Of a stretch of 35,791 bases of DNA, positions 17,177-25,160 are shown in pieces. Under the pieces are notes generated by a model. That model was not told the origin of the DNA. It worked only from the letters and a program-made list of their open reading frames with translations, and made no database searches. Source of the stretch: Hyphomonas oceanitis SCH89 (lineage in GTDB: Bacteria; Pseudomonadota; Alphaproteobacteria; Caulobacterales; Hyphomonadaceae); assembly GCF_000685295.1 (NCBI RefSeq), contig NZ_ARYL01000036.1, forward strand, positions 1 to 35,791, given 5' to 3'. Numbering within the stretch: the first letter of the stretch is position 1; every line of letters starts with the position of its first letter. A program made the translations under genes and the position numbers.

Positions 17177-17207
17177 TCACGCAACACCAAATTTGGAGAT
17201 ATGGGGC

Positions 17208-17975
17208 ATGGGTATGTTTAGTTTGGCTAATCGGACGGCGTTGGTCACCGGCGCATCGAGCGGGTTGGGCCGCCACTTTGCAGGTGTGCTGGCAGATGCG
17301 GGCGCGCACGTCGTGCTGGCCGCGCGGCGGATGGACCGTCTTGAAGAAGTGGCTGCCGAGATCGGGTCACGTGGCGGCAAGGCCATGACGGTCGCGATGG
17401 ACGTGACCAGCGACAAGAGCGTCAGCGACGCGTTTGCGACGATCGGCGAAACGCTGGGCCGCCCGTGTGACGTGATCATCAACAATTCGGGCATGTCGCG
17501 CGAAGGCTGGTTCCGCGACATGGCGGAGGAAGACTGGAACGCCGTCATCGACACGAATCTCACGGGCGTGTGGCGGGTGGCCAAGCATGGCGCGAATGCC
17601 ATGGTCGCGGCCGGGGCCAAGGGATCAATCGTGAATATTGCTTCGATCACGGCGCACCAGCCGCAGATGATGACCACGGCCTATTGCGTGTCGAAGGCCG
17701 GGGTGGATCACATGACCCGCCAGATGGCCGTCGAAATGGCGCGCTTCGGCGTGAGGGTGAACGCGATCTCGCCGGGCTATTTCAAGACCGAGATAAATGA
17801 TGAGTATCTCGACTCCGATGCCGGCGACGCGATGCGCAAGCGGGTGCCGATGCGCCGGTTCGGCGAATATGCCGAGCTAAGCGGGGCGCTGCTGCTGCTC
17901 TCGTCGGATGCGGGCAGTTTCATGACCGGATCAACGATTGTGGTTGATGGCGGGCATCTGCTGATGCCGCTCTGA
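17208..17975 (+). CDS. Short-chain dehydrogenase/reductase, NADP-type
   Basis: Classical SDR of 255 residues: TGASSGLG at 14-21, AARR at 38-41, where the Arg pair after the second strand favours NADP(H), MDV at 64-66, INNSG near 91-95, and catalytic Ser 146, Tyr 159 and Lys 163 (YCVSK). The ending SFMTGSTIVVDGGHLL is the FabG-like terminus common to reductases acting on CoA or ACP thioesters and on small ketones; the substrate is unknown. GGAG at 17195-17198 sets the ATG at 17208 (9 bases), and ATG 17214 is a second option. It is divergent from the pnt operon that makes NADPH, consistent with an NADPH-using partner. Confidence 0.88.
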   Translation: MGMFSLANRTALVTGASSGLGRHFAGVLADAGAHVVLAARRMDRLEEVAAEIGSRGGKAMTVAMDVTSDKSVSDAFATIGETLGRPCDVIINNSGMSREGWFRDMAEEDWNAVIDTNLTGVWRVAKHGANAMVAAGAKGSIVNIASITAHQPQMMTTAYCVSKAGVDHMTRQMAVEMARFGVRVNAISPGYFKTEINDEYLDSDAGDAMRKRVPMRRFGEYAELSGALLLLSSDAGSFMTGSTIVVDGGHLLMPL

Positions 17976-18000
17976 GGCGCGGCGGTCAGGGTCAATAAAG

Positions 18001-18030
18001 GCCTAACCATTTCGATACGCTGCGTTAGGC
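18001..18030. terminator. Inverted repeat after the SDR gene, possible terminator
   Basis: GCCTAAC (18001-18007) pairs with GTTAGGC (18024-18030) across 16 bases, starting 26 bases after the SDR stop. It is followed by AAAACTTAGG rather than T, so a terminator role is weak. It could equally be a regulatory site for the small membrane protein gene at 18084. Confidence 0.3.
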
Positions 18031-18083
18031 AAAACTTAGGGCCTGTCTGCCATAAGCCGGTAACCAATCCACCGGAGAGCCCC

Positions 18084-18341
18084 ATGGCTGCCAAGCCCGT
18101 TGAAAAGCCACTGCCGCACGCTGAAGCCGAACAGGCGTCTGCCGAGAGCCCTGTAAAGGCTGTCGAAAGCCACGGCGCGCTTCGTCATGTGGCTTCGCCT
18201 GCGCATGCGCTCCAGGCGCGCATCGCCGCGAGCCTGAACACATCCTATCATGTCTCCGGGCGCCGCATTCTGGCGACCGTGCTGGTGGCGCTGTTGTCCA
18301 CCTGCGTCGCCGGAATCGTCATTTTCGCCGCGCTCGTCTAG
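18084..18341 (+). CDS. Small single-pass membrane protein
   Basis: Protein of 85 residues that I do not recognise by name. The first 55 residues are hydrophilic (Ala, Glu, Pro, His rich), then a basic HVSGRR leads into one hydrophobic helix (about 62-84, ILATVLVALLSTCVAGIVIF) that ends at the C-terminus. This is a tail-anchored topology with the N-terminus in the cytoplasm. GGAG at 18072-18075, 8 bases before the ATG, supports translation. It lies between an SDR and galU, 73 bases before galU, in the same direction. Confidence 0.72.
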   Translation: MAAKPVEKPLPHAEAEQASAESPVKAVESHGALRHVASPAHALQARIAASLNTSYHVSGRRILATVLVALLSTCVAGIVIFAALV

Positions 18342-18414
18342 GCACCCCAAGCTGGCCTTGGTGTCCATAATGGGCGATAGGTCTTCCCAACTCGATACTT
18401 AACAGGAGCCGCCA

Positions 18415-19287
18415 ATGCGCGTCAGGAAAGCAGTTCTCCCGGTTGCGGGCTTTGGTACACGGGTTCTGCCCGCCACGAAAACCATCCCCAAGGAGATGCT
18501 GCCCGTCGTTGACCGGCCGGCGATCCAGTATGTTGTCGATGAGGCGCTTGAAGCGGGCATCGAGCACATCGTCTTCGTGACGGGGCGCAACAAGGGCGCC
18601 ATCGAGGACTATTTCGACATCTCGTATGAGCTGGAAGAGTCGCTCAAGAAAAAGAACAAGACGGCGATCCTGGAGCAGGTCCAGCAGACCGTGATGCCGG
18701 CTGGCACGGCAAGCTTCGTGCGCCAGCAGTCGCCGCTGGGCCTTGGCCACGCGATCTGGTGTGCGCGTGATATCATTGGCAATGAGCCGTTCGCGGTTTT
18801 GCTGCCGGATGTGATCGTCAAGGGAAAGCCGTCGTGCCTTGCGCAGATGGTGAAGGCCTATGACGAGGTGGGCGGCAATATCGTGGCGGTCGACCCTGTG
18901 CCGATGGAGCGTGTGTCGTCCTACGGCGTGATCGCGCCGGAATCGCGGGATGGCCGTCTGATCAAGATGTCGGGCATGGTTGAAAAGCCGCCGATGGAAT
19001 CTGCGCCGTCGAACCTGAAAATTACCGGACGCTACATCTTGCAGCCTGAAATCTTTGGCCTTTTGGCTGACCAGGCCGCTGGTGCGGGCGGCGAGATCCA
19101 GCTGACGGATGCCATGGCGCGGCAGATGGAAAGCCAAGCCTATTACGCCTATGAGTTTGAAGGCCGCGAGTATGATTGCGGTTCGAAGCTCGGCTATTTC
19201 GAGGCTGTTCTTGCCTATGCGCTCGACAATCCGGAAACGGCTGAGGGCGCACGCGAGCTGGTCAAGAAGATGGCTGCAGGGCTCTAG
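18415..19287 (+). CDS. galU: UTP--glucose-1-phosphate uridylyltransferase
   Basis: Makes UDP-glucose from UTP and glucose 1-phosphate for envelope sugars and polysaccharides. The 290-residue protein opens with the nucleotidyltransferase loop AVLPVAGFGTRVLPATKTIP and continues KEMLPVVDRPAIQYVVDEA, FVTGRNKGAIEDYFD, QSPLGLGHAIWCA, AVLLPDVI, GMVEKPP, GRYILQPEIF and EIQLTDAM, a full set for bacterial GalU. RBS AGGAG at 18404-18408 lies 6 bases before the ATG. No other sugar-nucleotide gene is adjacent. Length and start match the family. Confidence 0.95.
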   Translation: MRVRKAVLPVAGFGTRVLPATKTIPKEMLPVVDRPAIQYVVDEALEAGIEHIVFVTGRNKGAIEDYFDISYELEESLKKKNKTAILEQVQQTVMPAGTASFVRQQSPLGLGHAIWCARDIIGNEPFAVLLPDVIVKGKPSCLAQMVKAYDEVGGNIVAVDPVPMERVSSYGVIAPESRDGRLIKMSGMVEKPPMESAPSNLKITGRYILQPEIFGLLADQAAGAGGEIQLTDAMARQMESQAYYAYEFEGREYDCGSKLGYFEAVLAYALDNPETAEGARELVKKMAAGL

Positions 19288-19299
19288 TCTTTTTGCCAG

Positions 19300-19320
19300 G
19301 GCGGCGCTTCGGGTGCCGCC
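19300..19320. terminator. Weak hairpin after galU
   Basis: GGCGGC (19300-19305) pairs with GCCGCC (19315-19320), 12 bases after the galU stop. No T tract follows on either strand (a TTTTT run precedes it), so this is a poor intrinsic terminator. Confidence 0.35.
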
Positions 19321-19374
19321 GTAAGACCGTTCATACCGCCAGCCTGTCCATTCCATGCCCCTTCTCGGACCGTT

Positions 19375-19397
19375 CCGTGTCCGTTGGCGGGACACGG
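19375..19397. other. Perfect 8-bp hairpin upstream of the threonine dehydratase-like gene
   Basis: CCGTGTCC (19375-19382) pairs with GGACACGG (19390-19397) around a 7-base loop. It lies 92-114 bases before the ATG at 19489 in a 200-base gap that otherwise holds only the hairpin at 19300. No U tract follows. It could be an operator, an mRNA leader structure or a second terminator for galU. Confidence 0.45.
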
Positions 19398-19488
19398 CAC
19401 GCGATATTGCCATTCGTTACGTATTTTTGATCGCATCCCGGCGAATGCGGTTTGAATTGGATTGCGTGCAGGTCTAAGGGCTTGGCGC

Positions 19489-20487
19489 ATGACAGAGACC
19501 CTTTCCCTCCCGACTTTCGATGATGTTCTGGCTGCTGAAAAGCGGATTGCAGGCGTCGTGCGTGAAACGCCAATCCTCACCCATGCAGCAATTGATGCGG
19601 CGGCGGGAGCTGAGCTGCTGGTGAAGGCCGAGTGCCTGCAGGTGACGGGCAGTTTCAAGATACGCGGCGCGATGAACCGGCTGTCGCAGATTGACGCGGC
19701 AGGTCGCAAGGCGGGCGTTGTCGCGTTCTCTTCCGGCAATCACGCGCAGGGCGTTGCGCGGGCTGCGCGCCTGCTGGGCATGCCGGCGCTGATCGTGATG
19801 CCATCCGATGCGCCGCAGGTGAAAGTCGATGGCGTGCTGGCCGATGGCGGCGAAGTGCATCTCTATGATCGCAACAGTGAAGACCGCGAGGCGATTGCGC
19901 GCGATATTGCGGCGGCGCGGGGCGGGGCGATTGTCGTGCCGGCTTTTGATGATTTCAACGTGATTGCCGGGCAGGGCACGCTGGGGCTGGAATTTGCGCG
20001 GCAGGCGGCGGCCATGGGTAAGCCGCTGGACCATCTCATATGCTGCGCTGGTGGCGGCGGGCTGATCAGCGGTGTCGCGCTGGCCTTTGAGGGCCTGTCG
20101 GCGGGCACGAAGATCTGGACGGCCGAGCCGGAGACCCATGAGGACTGGGCGAAGTCACTGGCGGCTGGCGAGATCGTATCCAATGCGCCGGGCATGCGCA
20201 CTTTCTGCGATGCGATCGTGACGCCGCAGCCGGGTAACCTGACCTTTGCGATTGGCAAGCGCTTGCTGGCAGGCGGACTGGCTGTGAGCGACGCGGACGT
20301 TCGCGCCGCGATGCGGCAGGCGTTCCGCTATCTCAAGATTGTGGCCGAGCCAGGCGGCGCAGCAGCGCTGGCAGCGGCAGTGCGCGGACTGCCTGACGCG
20401 ATGCGCGGGAGCCGTGTGGGCGTGGTCGTGACGGGCGGCAACGTGGATGCGGCCCTTTATGCAGACGTGATTGCAGGCCGCGACTAA
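19489..20487 (+). CDS. Threonine dehydratase-like PLP enzyme (catabolic/serine racemase type, no ACT domain)
   Basis: Fold-type II PLP enzyme of 332 residues. The internal aldimine Lys 57 sits in TGSFKIRGAMN, with SSGNHAQG (81-88) as the substrate loop, AGGGGLISG (187-195) as the phosphate cup and VVVTGGN near the C-terminus. It lacks the C-terminal ACT regulatory domain of biosynthetic IlvA, so it resembles the short catabolic threonine dehydratase, serine racemase or hydroxyaspartate dehydratase group; sequence alone does not choose between them. AAGGG 9 bases upstream favours ATG 19489 over the in-frame TTG at 19462. It probably acts on L-threonine or L-serine to give a 2-oxo acid and ammonia. 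Confidence 0.85.
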   Translation: MTETLSLPTFDDVLAAEKRIAGVVRETPILTHAAIDAAAGAELLVKAECLQVTGSFKIRGAMNRLSQIDAAGRKAGVVAFSSGNHAQGVARAARLLGMPALIVMPSDAPQVKVDGVLADGGEVHLYDRNSEDREAIARDIAAARGGAIVVPAFDDFNVIAGQGTLGLEFARQAAAMGKPLDHLICCAGGGGLISGVALAFEGLSAGTKIWTAEPETHEDWAKSLAAGEIVSNAPGMRTFCDAIVTPQPGNLTFAIGKRLLAGGLAVSDADVRAAMRQAFRYLKIVAEPGGAAALAAAVRGLPDAMRGSRVGVVVTGGNVDAALYADVIAGRD

Positions 20488-20541
20488 ATATCGGGGTCGC
20501 CATGTGCTAGGTTTAGGGGGCAATCCGCAAAGGAGCCGCCG

Positions 20542-21753
20542 ATGACCATGCTGACCTGCCAATGCTGTATCGCTGGCGGCGGGCCGGCCGGCCTGATGAT
20601 GGGATACCTTCTGGCGCGCGCGGGCGTGGACGTGATCGTGCTGGAAAAGCACGCTGACTTCCTGCGCGATTTCCGGGGCGATACGGTGCACCCCTCCACG
20701 CTGCAATTGTTCAAGGAGCTGGGCCTTGATGAAGGGTTGCTGACCCGGCCCTACCAGAAAACCGAGCATCTGATGGTGAGTATTTCCGGCAAGCCCTACA
20801 AGGTGGCGGACTTCAGCCGCCTGCCGCTGGAGCATGGTTTTATCGCGATGATGCCGCAATGGGACTTGCTGGATTTCGTGGCCGATACGGCGCGCGAATT
20901 GCCCAACTTCCGCCTGTTCATGTCGACCAAGGCCGAGACGCTGATTGAAGAAGACGGAAAGGTGGCGGGCCTGCGCGCCGAGGGCGAGGACGGACCGCTG
21001 GAAATTCGCAGCCTGCTGACCGTTGCTGCTGATGGGCGCGACTCGCGGCTACGTGACCAGTCGGGCCTTGAGGTTCAGGATATGGGCGCGCCCATTGACG
21101 TGTTCTGGATGCGGCTGCCTCGGAAGGCCGACGCCGCGCTCGACTCGATGGCCCGGGCCGATGCAGACGGCTTTCTGGTGCTGATCAACCGGGGGGATTA
21201 TTGGCAATGCGCGCTACCCTTTCCGAAAGGTGCTGCCGACACGATCCGCGCTGAGGGATTGGAGGCCTTCCGTGAGCGGATAGGGCGTTTGGCGCCAGAC
21301 CTTGCACCGGCGACAGGCGCGATTGGCAGCTGGGATGACGTAAAACTGCTGACCGTTCAGATGAACCGTCTGAAGACCTGGTGGCGGACCGGGTTGCTCT
21401 GCATTGGCGATGCGGCGCATGCCATGTCGCCAATTGGCGGGGTGGGGATCAATCTGGCGGTTCAGGATGCCGTGGCGGCGGCGCGCATGCTGGCGCCGGA
21501 CCTTCGCGAAGGCCGCGCACCGGACGCGAAGCTGGCCGCCGTGCAGAAGCGTCGGGACTGGCCCGCGCGGATGACGCAGCGCGCGCAGATTGCCGCGCAG
21601 GACCGCGTGCTGGTGCCCGTCATTCGCGGCGGCGCGCCGCTGAAGGCGCCCTTCATTTTCAAACTGATTGACCGCGTTCCAATTCTTCGGGGGCTGACCG
21701 CGCGGGCGGTGGGCATGGGCCTGAGGCCGGAGCATTGGCCCGATGACAGCTGA
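20542..21753 (+). CDS. FAD-dependent aromatic-ring-type monooxygenase (PHBH fold)
   Basis: Flavoprotein of 403 residues of the p-hydroxybenzoate hydroxylase group. The dinucleotide loop GGGPAG is at 12-17, the short DG motif is in VAADGRDSRLR, and GDAAHAMSPIGGVGINLAVQ (from 289) contacts the FAD ribityl and phosphate. This is a single-component monooxygenase fold that uses NAD(P)H; substrate unknown. Strong AAGGAG at 20529-20534 sets the ATG. The tail after about 350 (QRAQIAAQDRVLVPVI and FIFKLIDRVPILRGLTAR) resembles membrane-associating ends of hydroxylases in this family. It lies 54 bases after the dehydratase, with no obvious functional link. Confidence 0.87.
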   Translation: MTMLTCQCCIAGGGPAGLMMGYLLARAGVDVIVLEKHADFLRDFRGDTVHPSTLQLFKELGLDEGLLTRPYQKTEHLMVSISGKPYKVADFSRLPLEHGFIAMMPQWDLLDFVADTARELPNFRLFMSTKAETLIEEDGKVAGLRAEGEDGPLEIRSLLTVAADGRDSRLRDQSGLEVQDMGAPIDVFWMRLPRKADAALDSMARADADGFLVLINRGDYWQCALPFPKGAADTIRAEGLEAFRERIGRLAPDLAPATGAIGSWDDVKLLTVQMNRLKTWWRTGLLCIGDAAHAMSPIGGVGINLAVQDAVAAARMLAPDLREGRAPDAKLAAVQKRRDWPARMTQRAQIAAQDRVLVPVIRGGAPLKAPFIFKLIDRVPILRGLTARAVGMGLRPEHWPDDS

Positions 21754-21806
21754 CATCCTGCGGCGTTGACCTTTTTTCCCGGCATTCGACGCCTTATTTT
21801 GGTGAC

Positions 21807-22508
21807 ATGACACAACGCATTTACTGCGCCATTGGCGACATTCACGGCGAGCTTGACCGATTGAAGGACCTGCACGCGCAGCTGGCCTTTCATGTGCGCC
21901 AACACCTGCGTAATGCGGACGTCACACTTGTGCACCTCGGTGACCTGATCGACCGGGGGCAGGATTCGTGCGGCGTGGTGGACTACCTGATCGACCTTGA
22001 AGCGCGGATGGGCCCGCGCGCCCTGACCCTGCGCGGCAATCATGAGCAGATGATGATTGAAGCGCTACGCGAGCAGAGTGCTGAGTCTCGCAGCCATTGG
22101 CTGGAGTGGGGCGGTGAAGAGACGATGGACAGCTATCGGCGCCGGGGCCTGGACGGGCCGCCGGACCACCATCTCGACTGGCTGCAATCGCTGCCGACCC
22201 TGCATCATGACACAGAGCAGGGGCTGGTCTTTGTCCATGCCGGGGTGGACCCGGACAAGTTTCCGGACTGCGGCGAGCGCGTGCAGATGTGGACGCGGCG
22301 CAAGGATTTCTTCGATGCCCGCTGCTGGACGTCACCGGACCTTGTCGGGCAGACGGTTGTGCACGGGCATTCGCCGACAGAGGACAACGCGCCTGACGTG
22401 GCGCATGGTGGCCGACGCATCAATGTCGATACGGGCGCCGTTTATGGCGGGCAGCTGACTGCGGCCATACTGGTGCCGGGGCAGGCGCCAACCTTCCTTC
22501 ATAGCTAA
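21807..22508 (+). CDS. PPP-family metallophosphatase (serine/threonine phosphatase-like)
   Basis: Protein of 233 residues with the metal-binding signature of PPP phosphatases: GDIHG at 10-14, GDLIDRG at 45-51, GNHE at 77-80, then FVHAGVDP and VVHGHSPT supplying further His ligands. Members dephosphorylate phosphoproteins or act on dinucleoside polyphosphates; bacterial PrpA-type proteins are close in size. ATG 21807 has only a loose GGTGA upstream. It stands 53 bases after the monooxygenase and before the tad operon leader, apparently as a single gene followed by the hairpin at 22524. Confidence 0.88.
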   Translation: MTQRIYCAIGDIHGELDRLKDLHAQLAFHVRQHLRNADVTLVHLGDLIDRGQDSCGVVDYLIDLEARMGPRALTLRGNHEQMMIEALREQSAESRSHWLEWGGEETMDSYRRRGLDGPPDHHLDWLQSLPTLHHDTEQGLVFVHAGVDPDKFPDCGERVQMWTRRKDFFDARCWTSPDLVGQTVVHGHSPTEDNAPDVAHGGRRINVDTGAVYGGQLTAAILVPGQAPTFLHS

Positions 22509-22523
22509 GGAAAGTGCGATCAG

Positions 22524-22546
22524 AACATGCGCCAGCGAAGCATGTT
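22524..22546 (+). terminator. Hairpin after the phosphatase gene, probable terminator
   Basis: AACATGC (22524-22530) pairs perfectly with GCATGTT (22540-22546) around a 9-base loop, 15 bases after the stop codon, and runs into TTGCG, so the right arm plus tail gives a short T run (TTTT). A moderate intrinsic terminator isolating the tad operon. Confidence 0.5.
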
Positions 22547-22575
22547 TTGCGTGCAAAGCCATGATTCATTTGCGC

Positions 22576-22600
22576 TTAATATAGATTGTTTTTTGGTTAA
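22576..22600 (+). promoter_or_regulatory. AT-rich region with paired TTAA boxes upstream of the tad operon
   Basis: TTAATA at 22576 and TTAACAGG at 22597 flank an AT-rich core containing TATAGATTGTTTTTTGG, which stands out in this GC-rich sequence. It lies 117 bases before the cpaB ATG and is the likely promoter region of the operon. The TTAA boxes are 17 bases apart, not the 7 expected for a CtrA site, so a regulator cannot be named. A similar TTAATA-N15-TTAA arrangement occurs at 2946. Confidence 0.35.
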
Positions 22601-22716
22601 CAGGGCGTTCTGCCGCCCCCCGACATTTAGCCTGTCGTCTTCAATAGACTTTATCGCCTGAGCCCTAGTGTTCCACTCTGACCTGGTGGCGGTCGTGGAA
22701 CAAAGGGCAACATGCA

Positions 22717-23592
22717 ATGAAGGCAACAACGCTGATAAGCCTTGGTCTTTCGCTGGTATTGGGCGTGGGCGCGGTCTTTCTGGGCCGCAGCTACATGACA
22801 TCCGACAAGAACGAGGCATCTGCAGCAAGCGTCGTGCCCGCAGTCGAGATGTCGTCCGTAATTGTTGCAACTTCTGTCATCCAGACGGGCGACATGATTG
22901 ACCATTCCATGCTGAAAGCAACGCCGTGGCCAGCCGATGCTGTGCCCGCCGATGCGGTGCGCAGCCTGGAGGACCTCAAGGATGTCGCCTATGCGCGCGG
23001 CCTGATCGTGGCGGGCGAGCCGCTGATGCGTACAAAGATTGATGAGACAGGGTCCGTGCTGACGCTGGCCGCGGCCATTGCGCCCGGCATGCGCGCGGTT
23101 GCCGTTGTTGTCGGAAGCGATACGGGCGTGGCTGGATTTGTGCTGCCGGGAGACCGGGTTGATGTGAATGAATTCGTTCCGCGCGAAGAAGCGGGCGGCG
23201 GCAGGGCGGGCAATGGCGAGCGGATGTCGGGCAATGTGATTGCGCGCACGGTGATCAAGAATGTGAAAGTGCTGGCGATCGACCAGACGTTTGATGCGGG
23301 CCTTGAAGGCGCGCTGCCATCCAATACGGTGACGCTGGAAGTTTCCCCCGATGATGCCCTGATGCTTGGCGCGGCGAGCCAGCGCGGCGCGCTGGGGCTG
23401 GCCCTGATTGGACGCAAGGAAGAAGCTGAGGTTGTGGCGGAAATCCGCCGGGCACCCGTTCCTGTTTCCCGGCCACGTATTGTGCGCGCCCCGTCCACGG
23501 CGCGTATCCGTGTGATCAATGGCGATGCCGAGACAGAAGTGACAACGCCGGTGGCGGCGCCCAAGGCGCCCGCCGGAGGAGCAAGCCAATGA
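22717..23592 (+). CDS. cpaB: CpaB/RcpC, Flp pilus assembly periplasmic protein
   Basis: First gene of a type IVc (Tad/Flp) pilus operon, 291 residues. One N-terminal membrane helix (about 6-24) anchors the protein with the rest in the periplasm. An SAF-like domain follows (about 45-105, VIVATSVIQTGDMIDHSML and AYARGLIVAGEPL), then the RcpC/CpaB core with GMRAVAVVVGSDTGVAGFVLPGD and DRVDVNEF. In the family it partners the CpaC secretin and helps gate or stabilise it. AAAGGG lies 9 bases before the ATG. The end overlaps the cpaC start in ATGA, and the Pro/Ala-rich tail is poorly conserved. Confidence 0.92.
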   Translation: MKATTLISLGLSLVLGVGAVFLGRSYMTSDKNEASAASVVPAVEMSSVIVATSVIQTGDMIDHSMLKATPWPADAVPADAVRSLEDLKDVAYARGLIVAGEPLMRTKIDETGSVLTLAAAIAPGMRAVAVVVGSDTGVAGFVLPGDRVDVNEFVPREEAGGGRAGNGERMSGNVIARTVIKNVKVLAIDQTFDAGLEGALPSNTVTLEVSPDDALMLGAASQRGALGLALIGRKEEAEVVAEIRRAPVPVSRPRIVRAPSTARIRVINGDAETEVTTPVAAPKAPAGGASQ

Positions 23593-24896
23593 AGATGACG
23601 CACAAGTTTTATGTGGCAGGCCTTGCGCTGGTCGCAATGATGGCGCCGCCGGCGTCGGCCTGGCTGCAGCGTAGCGCGCCTGAGGGGGCGGATGTACTTG
23701 TGCTGGAAAAGGGCCGTTCCACGGTTGTGGAGGCTGAAGCGAAATTCGCGACTCTGGTGGTGGCTGATCCGGATATTGCCGATGTGATGGCCACGTCCGA
23801 CCGGTCGTTCTTCCTGCGTGGCAAGGTGCCGGGCACGACCACCGTGCTGATCTATAGTGCCGCTGGCGAGATCGCCGAGCTGATTGATGTCGAGGTGGAG
23901 CTGGGGCTCGACGAGCTGCGCACCGACCTGAAGAACCTGCTGCCGGGTGAGGATATCAATGTTTATCCCGTGCATGACGGCGTGTTTCTGGATGGCAAGC
24001 TGACCACGGCCGCTGCCGCGGATATGGCTTTGCAGCTGGCTGAGCGGCATGTGCCGGGCGGCGTCGCCAATGGACTCTCCGTTGGGCAGAGCCAGCAGGT
24101 GTTGCTGGAAGTGCGCTTTGTCGAGGCGAGCCGGACGGCCGTGAAAGAGATCGGCTTTGGCAACTCGTTCGATGCCAATGACGTGGTGGGCGTGACCGAC
24201 AGCGGTACCGTTTCAGGGGTCGCGGAAAAGACCATCGCGCTGTTCACCAATGTCGGTAACGAGAATGTCGATATCACGCTGCGGGCACTCGAACAGAAGG
24301 GCGTGATCCGTACACTGGCGGAACCGAACCTTGTGGCGCTTTCGGGCGATACGGCGAGCTTCCTGGCGGGCGGGGAATATCCGATCCCGGTGTCGAACAC
24401 GAATGGCGAGATCACTGTCGAGTTCAAGAAGTTTGGCGTGAGCCTGGATTTTACGCCAACCGTCCTCGGCGACGGCCTCGTGAACCTGCGTGTGCGCCCT
24501 GAGGTCTCTGCGCTGGATCGCGGCAATGGCATCCGTGCGAACAATATCGAGATACCGGGTATTTCGGTGCGGCGTGCAGATACGACCATCGAGCTGCATG
24601 ACGGGCAGGCCTTTGCCATCGCGGGCCTGCTCCAGAACGATTATTCCAATGATGTGCGCCAGACGCCATGGCTGGGCAGTGTGCCGATCCTTGGCAACCT
24701 GTTTGCGTCCAAGCGTTACCAGAAGAACGAGAGCGAACTGGTGATTATCGTCACGCCGCGGCTTGTGCAGCCAGCGGCGCATCCGGGCATGCTGGACACG
24801 CCGTTCGACGCATTCGCCGAGCCGACCGAAGCGGAACTGTTCCTGCTCGACAAGACGGCGATTGTTCAACCCGCAGGTACAGGAGCCGCACAATGA
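23589..24896 (+). CDS. cpaC: CpaC/RcpA outer-membrane secretin of the Flp pilus
   Basis: Secretin of 435 residues through which the pilus crosses the outer membrane. A Sec signal peptide (MKMTHKFYVAGLALVAMMAPPASA) is followed by the pilus N-terminal domain (VLVLEKGRSTVVEAEAKFAT and VADPDIADVMATSDRSFFLR), a BON-like stretch (about 95-150) and the secretin domain (EVRFVEASRTAVKEIGFGN, VIRTLAEPNLVALSGDTASF and FLAGGEYPIPV). It contains the secretin signature VPILGNLFASKRY near residue 370. Start and stop both overlap neighbours by 4 bases (ATGA), so translation is coupled to cpaB and to the small lipoprotein after it. Length is slightly shorter than many CpaC proteins. Confidence 0.93.
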   Translation: MKMTHKFYVAGLALVAMMAPPASAWLQRSAPEGADVLVLEKGRSTVVEAEAKFATLVVADPDIADVMATSDRSFFLRGKVPGTTTVLIYSAAGEIAELIDVEVELGLDELRTDLKNLLPGEDINVYPVHDGVFLDGKLTTAAAADMALQLAERHVPGGVANGLSVGQSQQVLLEVRFVEASRTAVKEIGFGNSFDANDVVGVTDSGTVSGVAEKTIALFTNVGNENVDITLRALEQKGVIRTLAEPNLVALSGDTASFLAGGEYPIPVSNTNGEITVEFKKFGVSLDFTPTVLGDGLVNLRVRPEVSALDRGNGIRANNIEIPGISVRRADTTIELHDGQAFAIAGLLQNDYSNDVRQTPWLGSVPILGNLFASKRYQKNESELVIIVTPRLVQPAAHPGMLDTPFDAFAEPTEAELFLLDKTAIVQPAGTGAAQ

Positions 24897-25159
24897 CGTG
24901 TGATTTGAAAACCATTGGTGCCGTGGCCGGGATATCCTTGCTGACAGCCTGCGCGAGCTTTGACCATCAGGATGCATCCCTTCTGGGCGGCGCGAATGAG
25001 CACAATATCGCCGCGCAATCCGTGCGTGATGTGAACCTGCCCAACTCCCGTGAGGTTGAGTCTTCCTCTGGCGTGCGGGCCGCCAAGGCAGTCAAGGCGC
25101 TCAATGAGGGCACGCGACAAGAGCCGGGTCAGGCCTCAGCGAACCAGACGGGCAGCTGA
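24893..25159 (+). CDS. cpaD: Mini CpaD-like lipoprotein of the tad operon
   Basis: Lipoprotein of 88 residues in the exact operon position of cpaD. MTCDLKTIGAVAGISLLTAC gives a lipobox with acylated Cys 20. The mature part contains GGANEHNIAAQSVRDVNLPN followed by GVRAAKAVKALNEGT, which matches the pattern seen in the C-terminal half of CpaD proteins (G-x-A then N-x-AA, then a short Arg/Ala repeat with RAA-AV). Normal CpaD is about 200 residues with an extra N-terminal domain; that domain is missing here. RBS AGGAG at 24881-24885 with 7-base spacing and ATGA overlap with cpaC support the start. CpaD identity is inference from pattern and position. The family's role is to stabilise or target the secretin. 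Confidence 0.72.
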   Translation: MTCDLKTIGAVAGISLLTACASFDHQDASLLGGANEHNIAAQSVRDVNLPNSREVESSSGVRAAKAVKALNEGTRQEPGQASANQTGS

Positions 25160-25160
25160 C

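Noticed and set aside
18342..18414. Hairpin CCAAG-CTGGC-CTTGG between the small membrane protein and galU as a terminator
   Set aside because: The stem is only about 5 bp with no U tract, too weak to list as a terminator.
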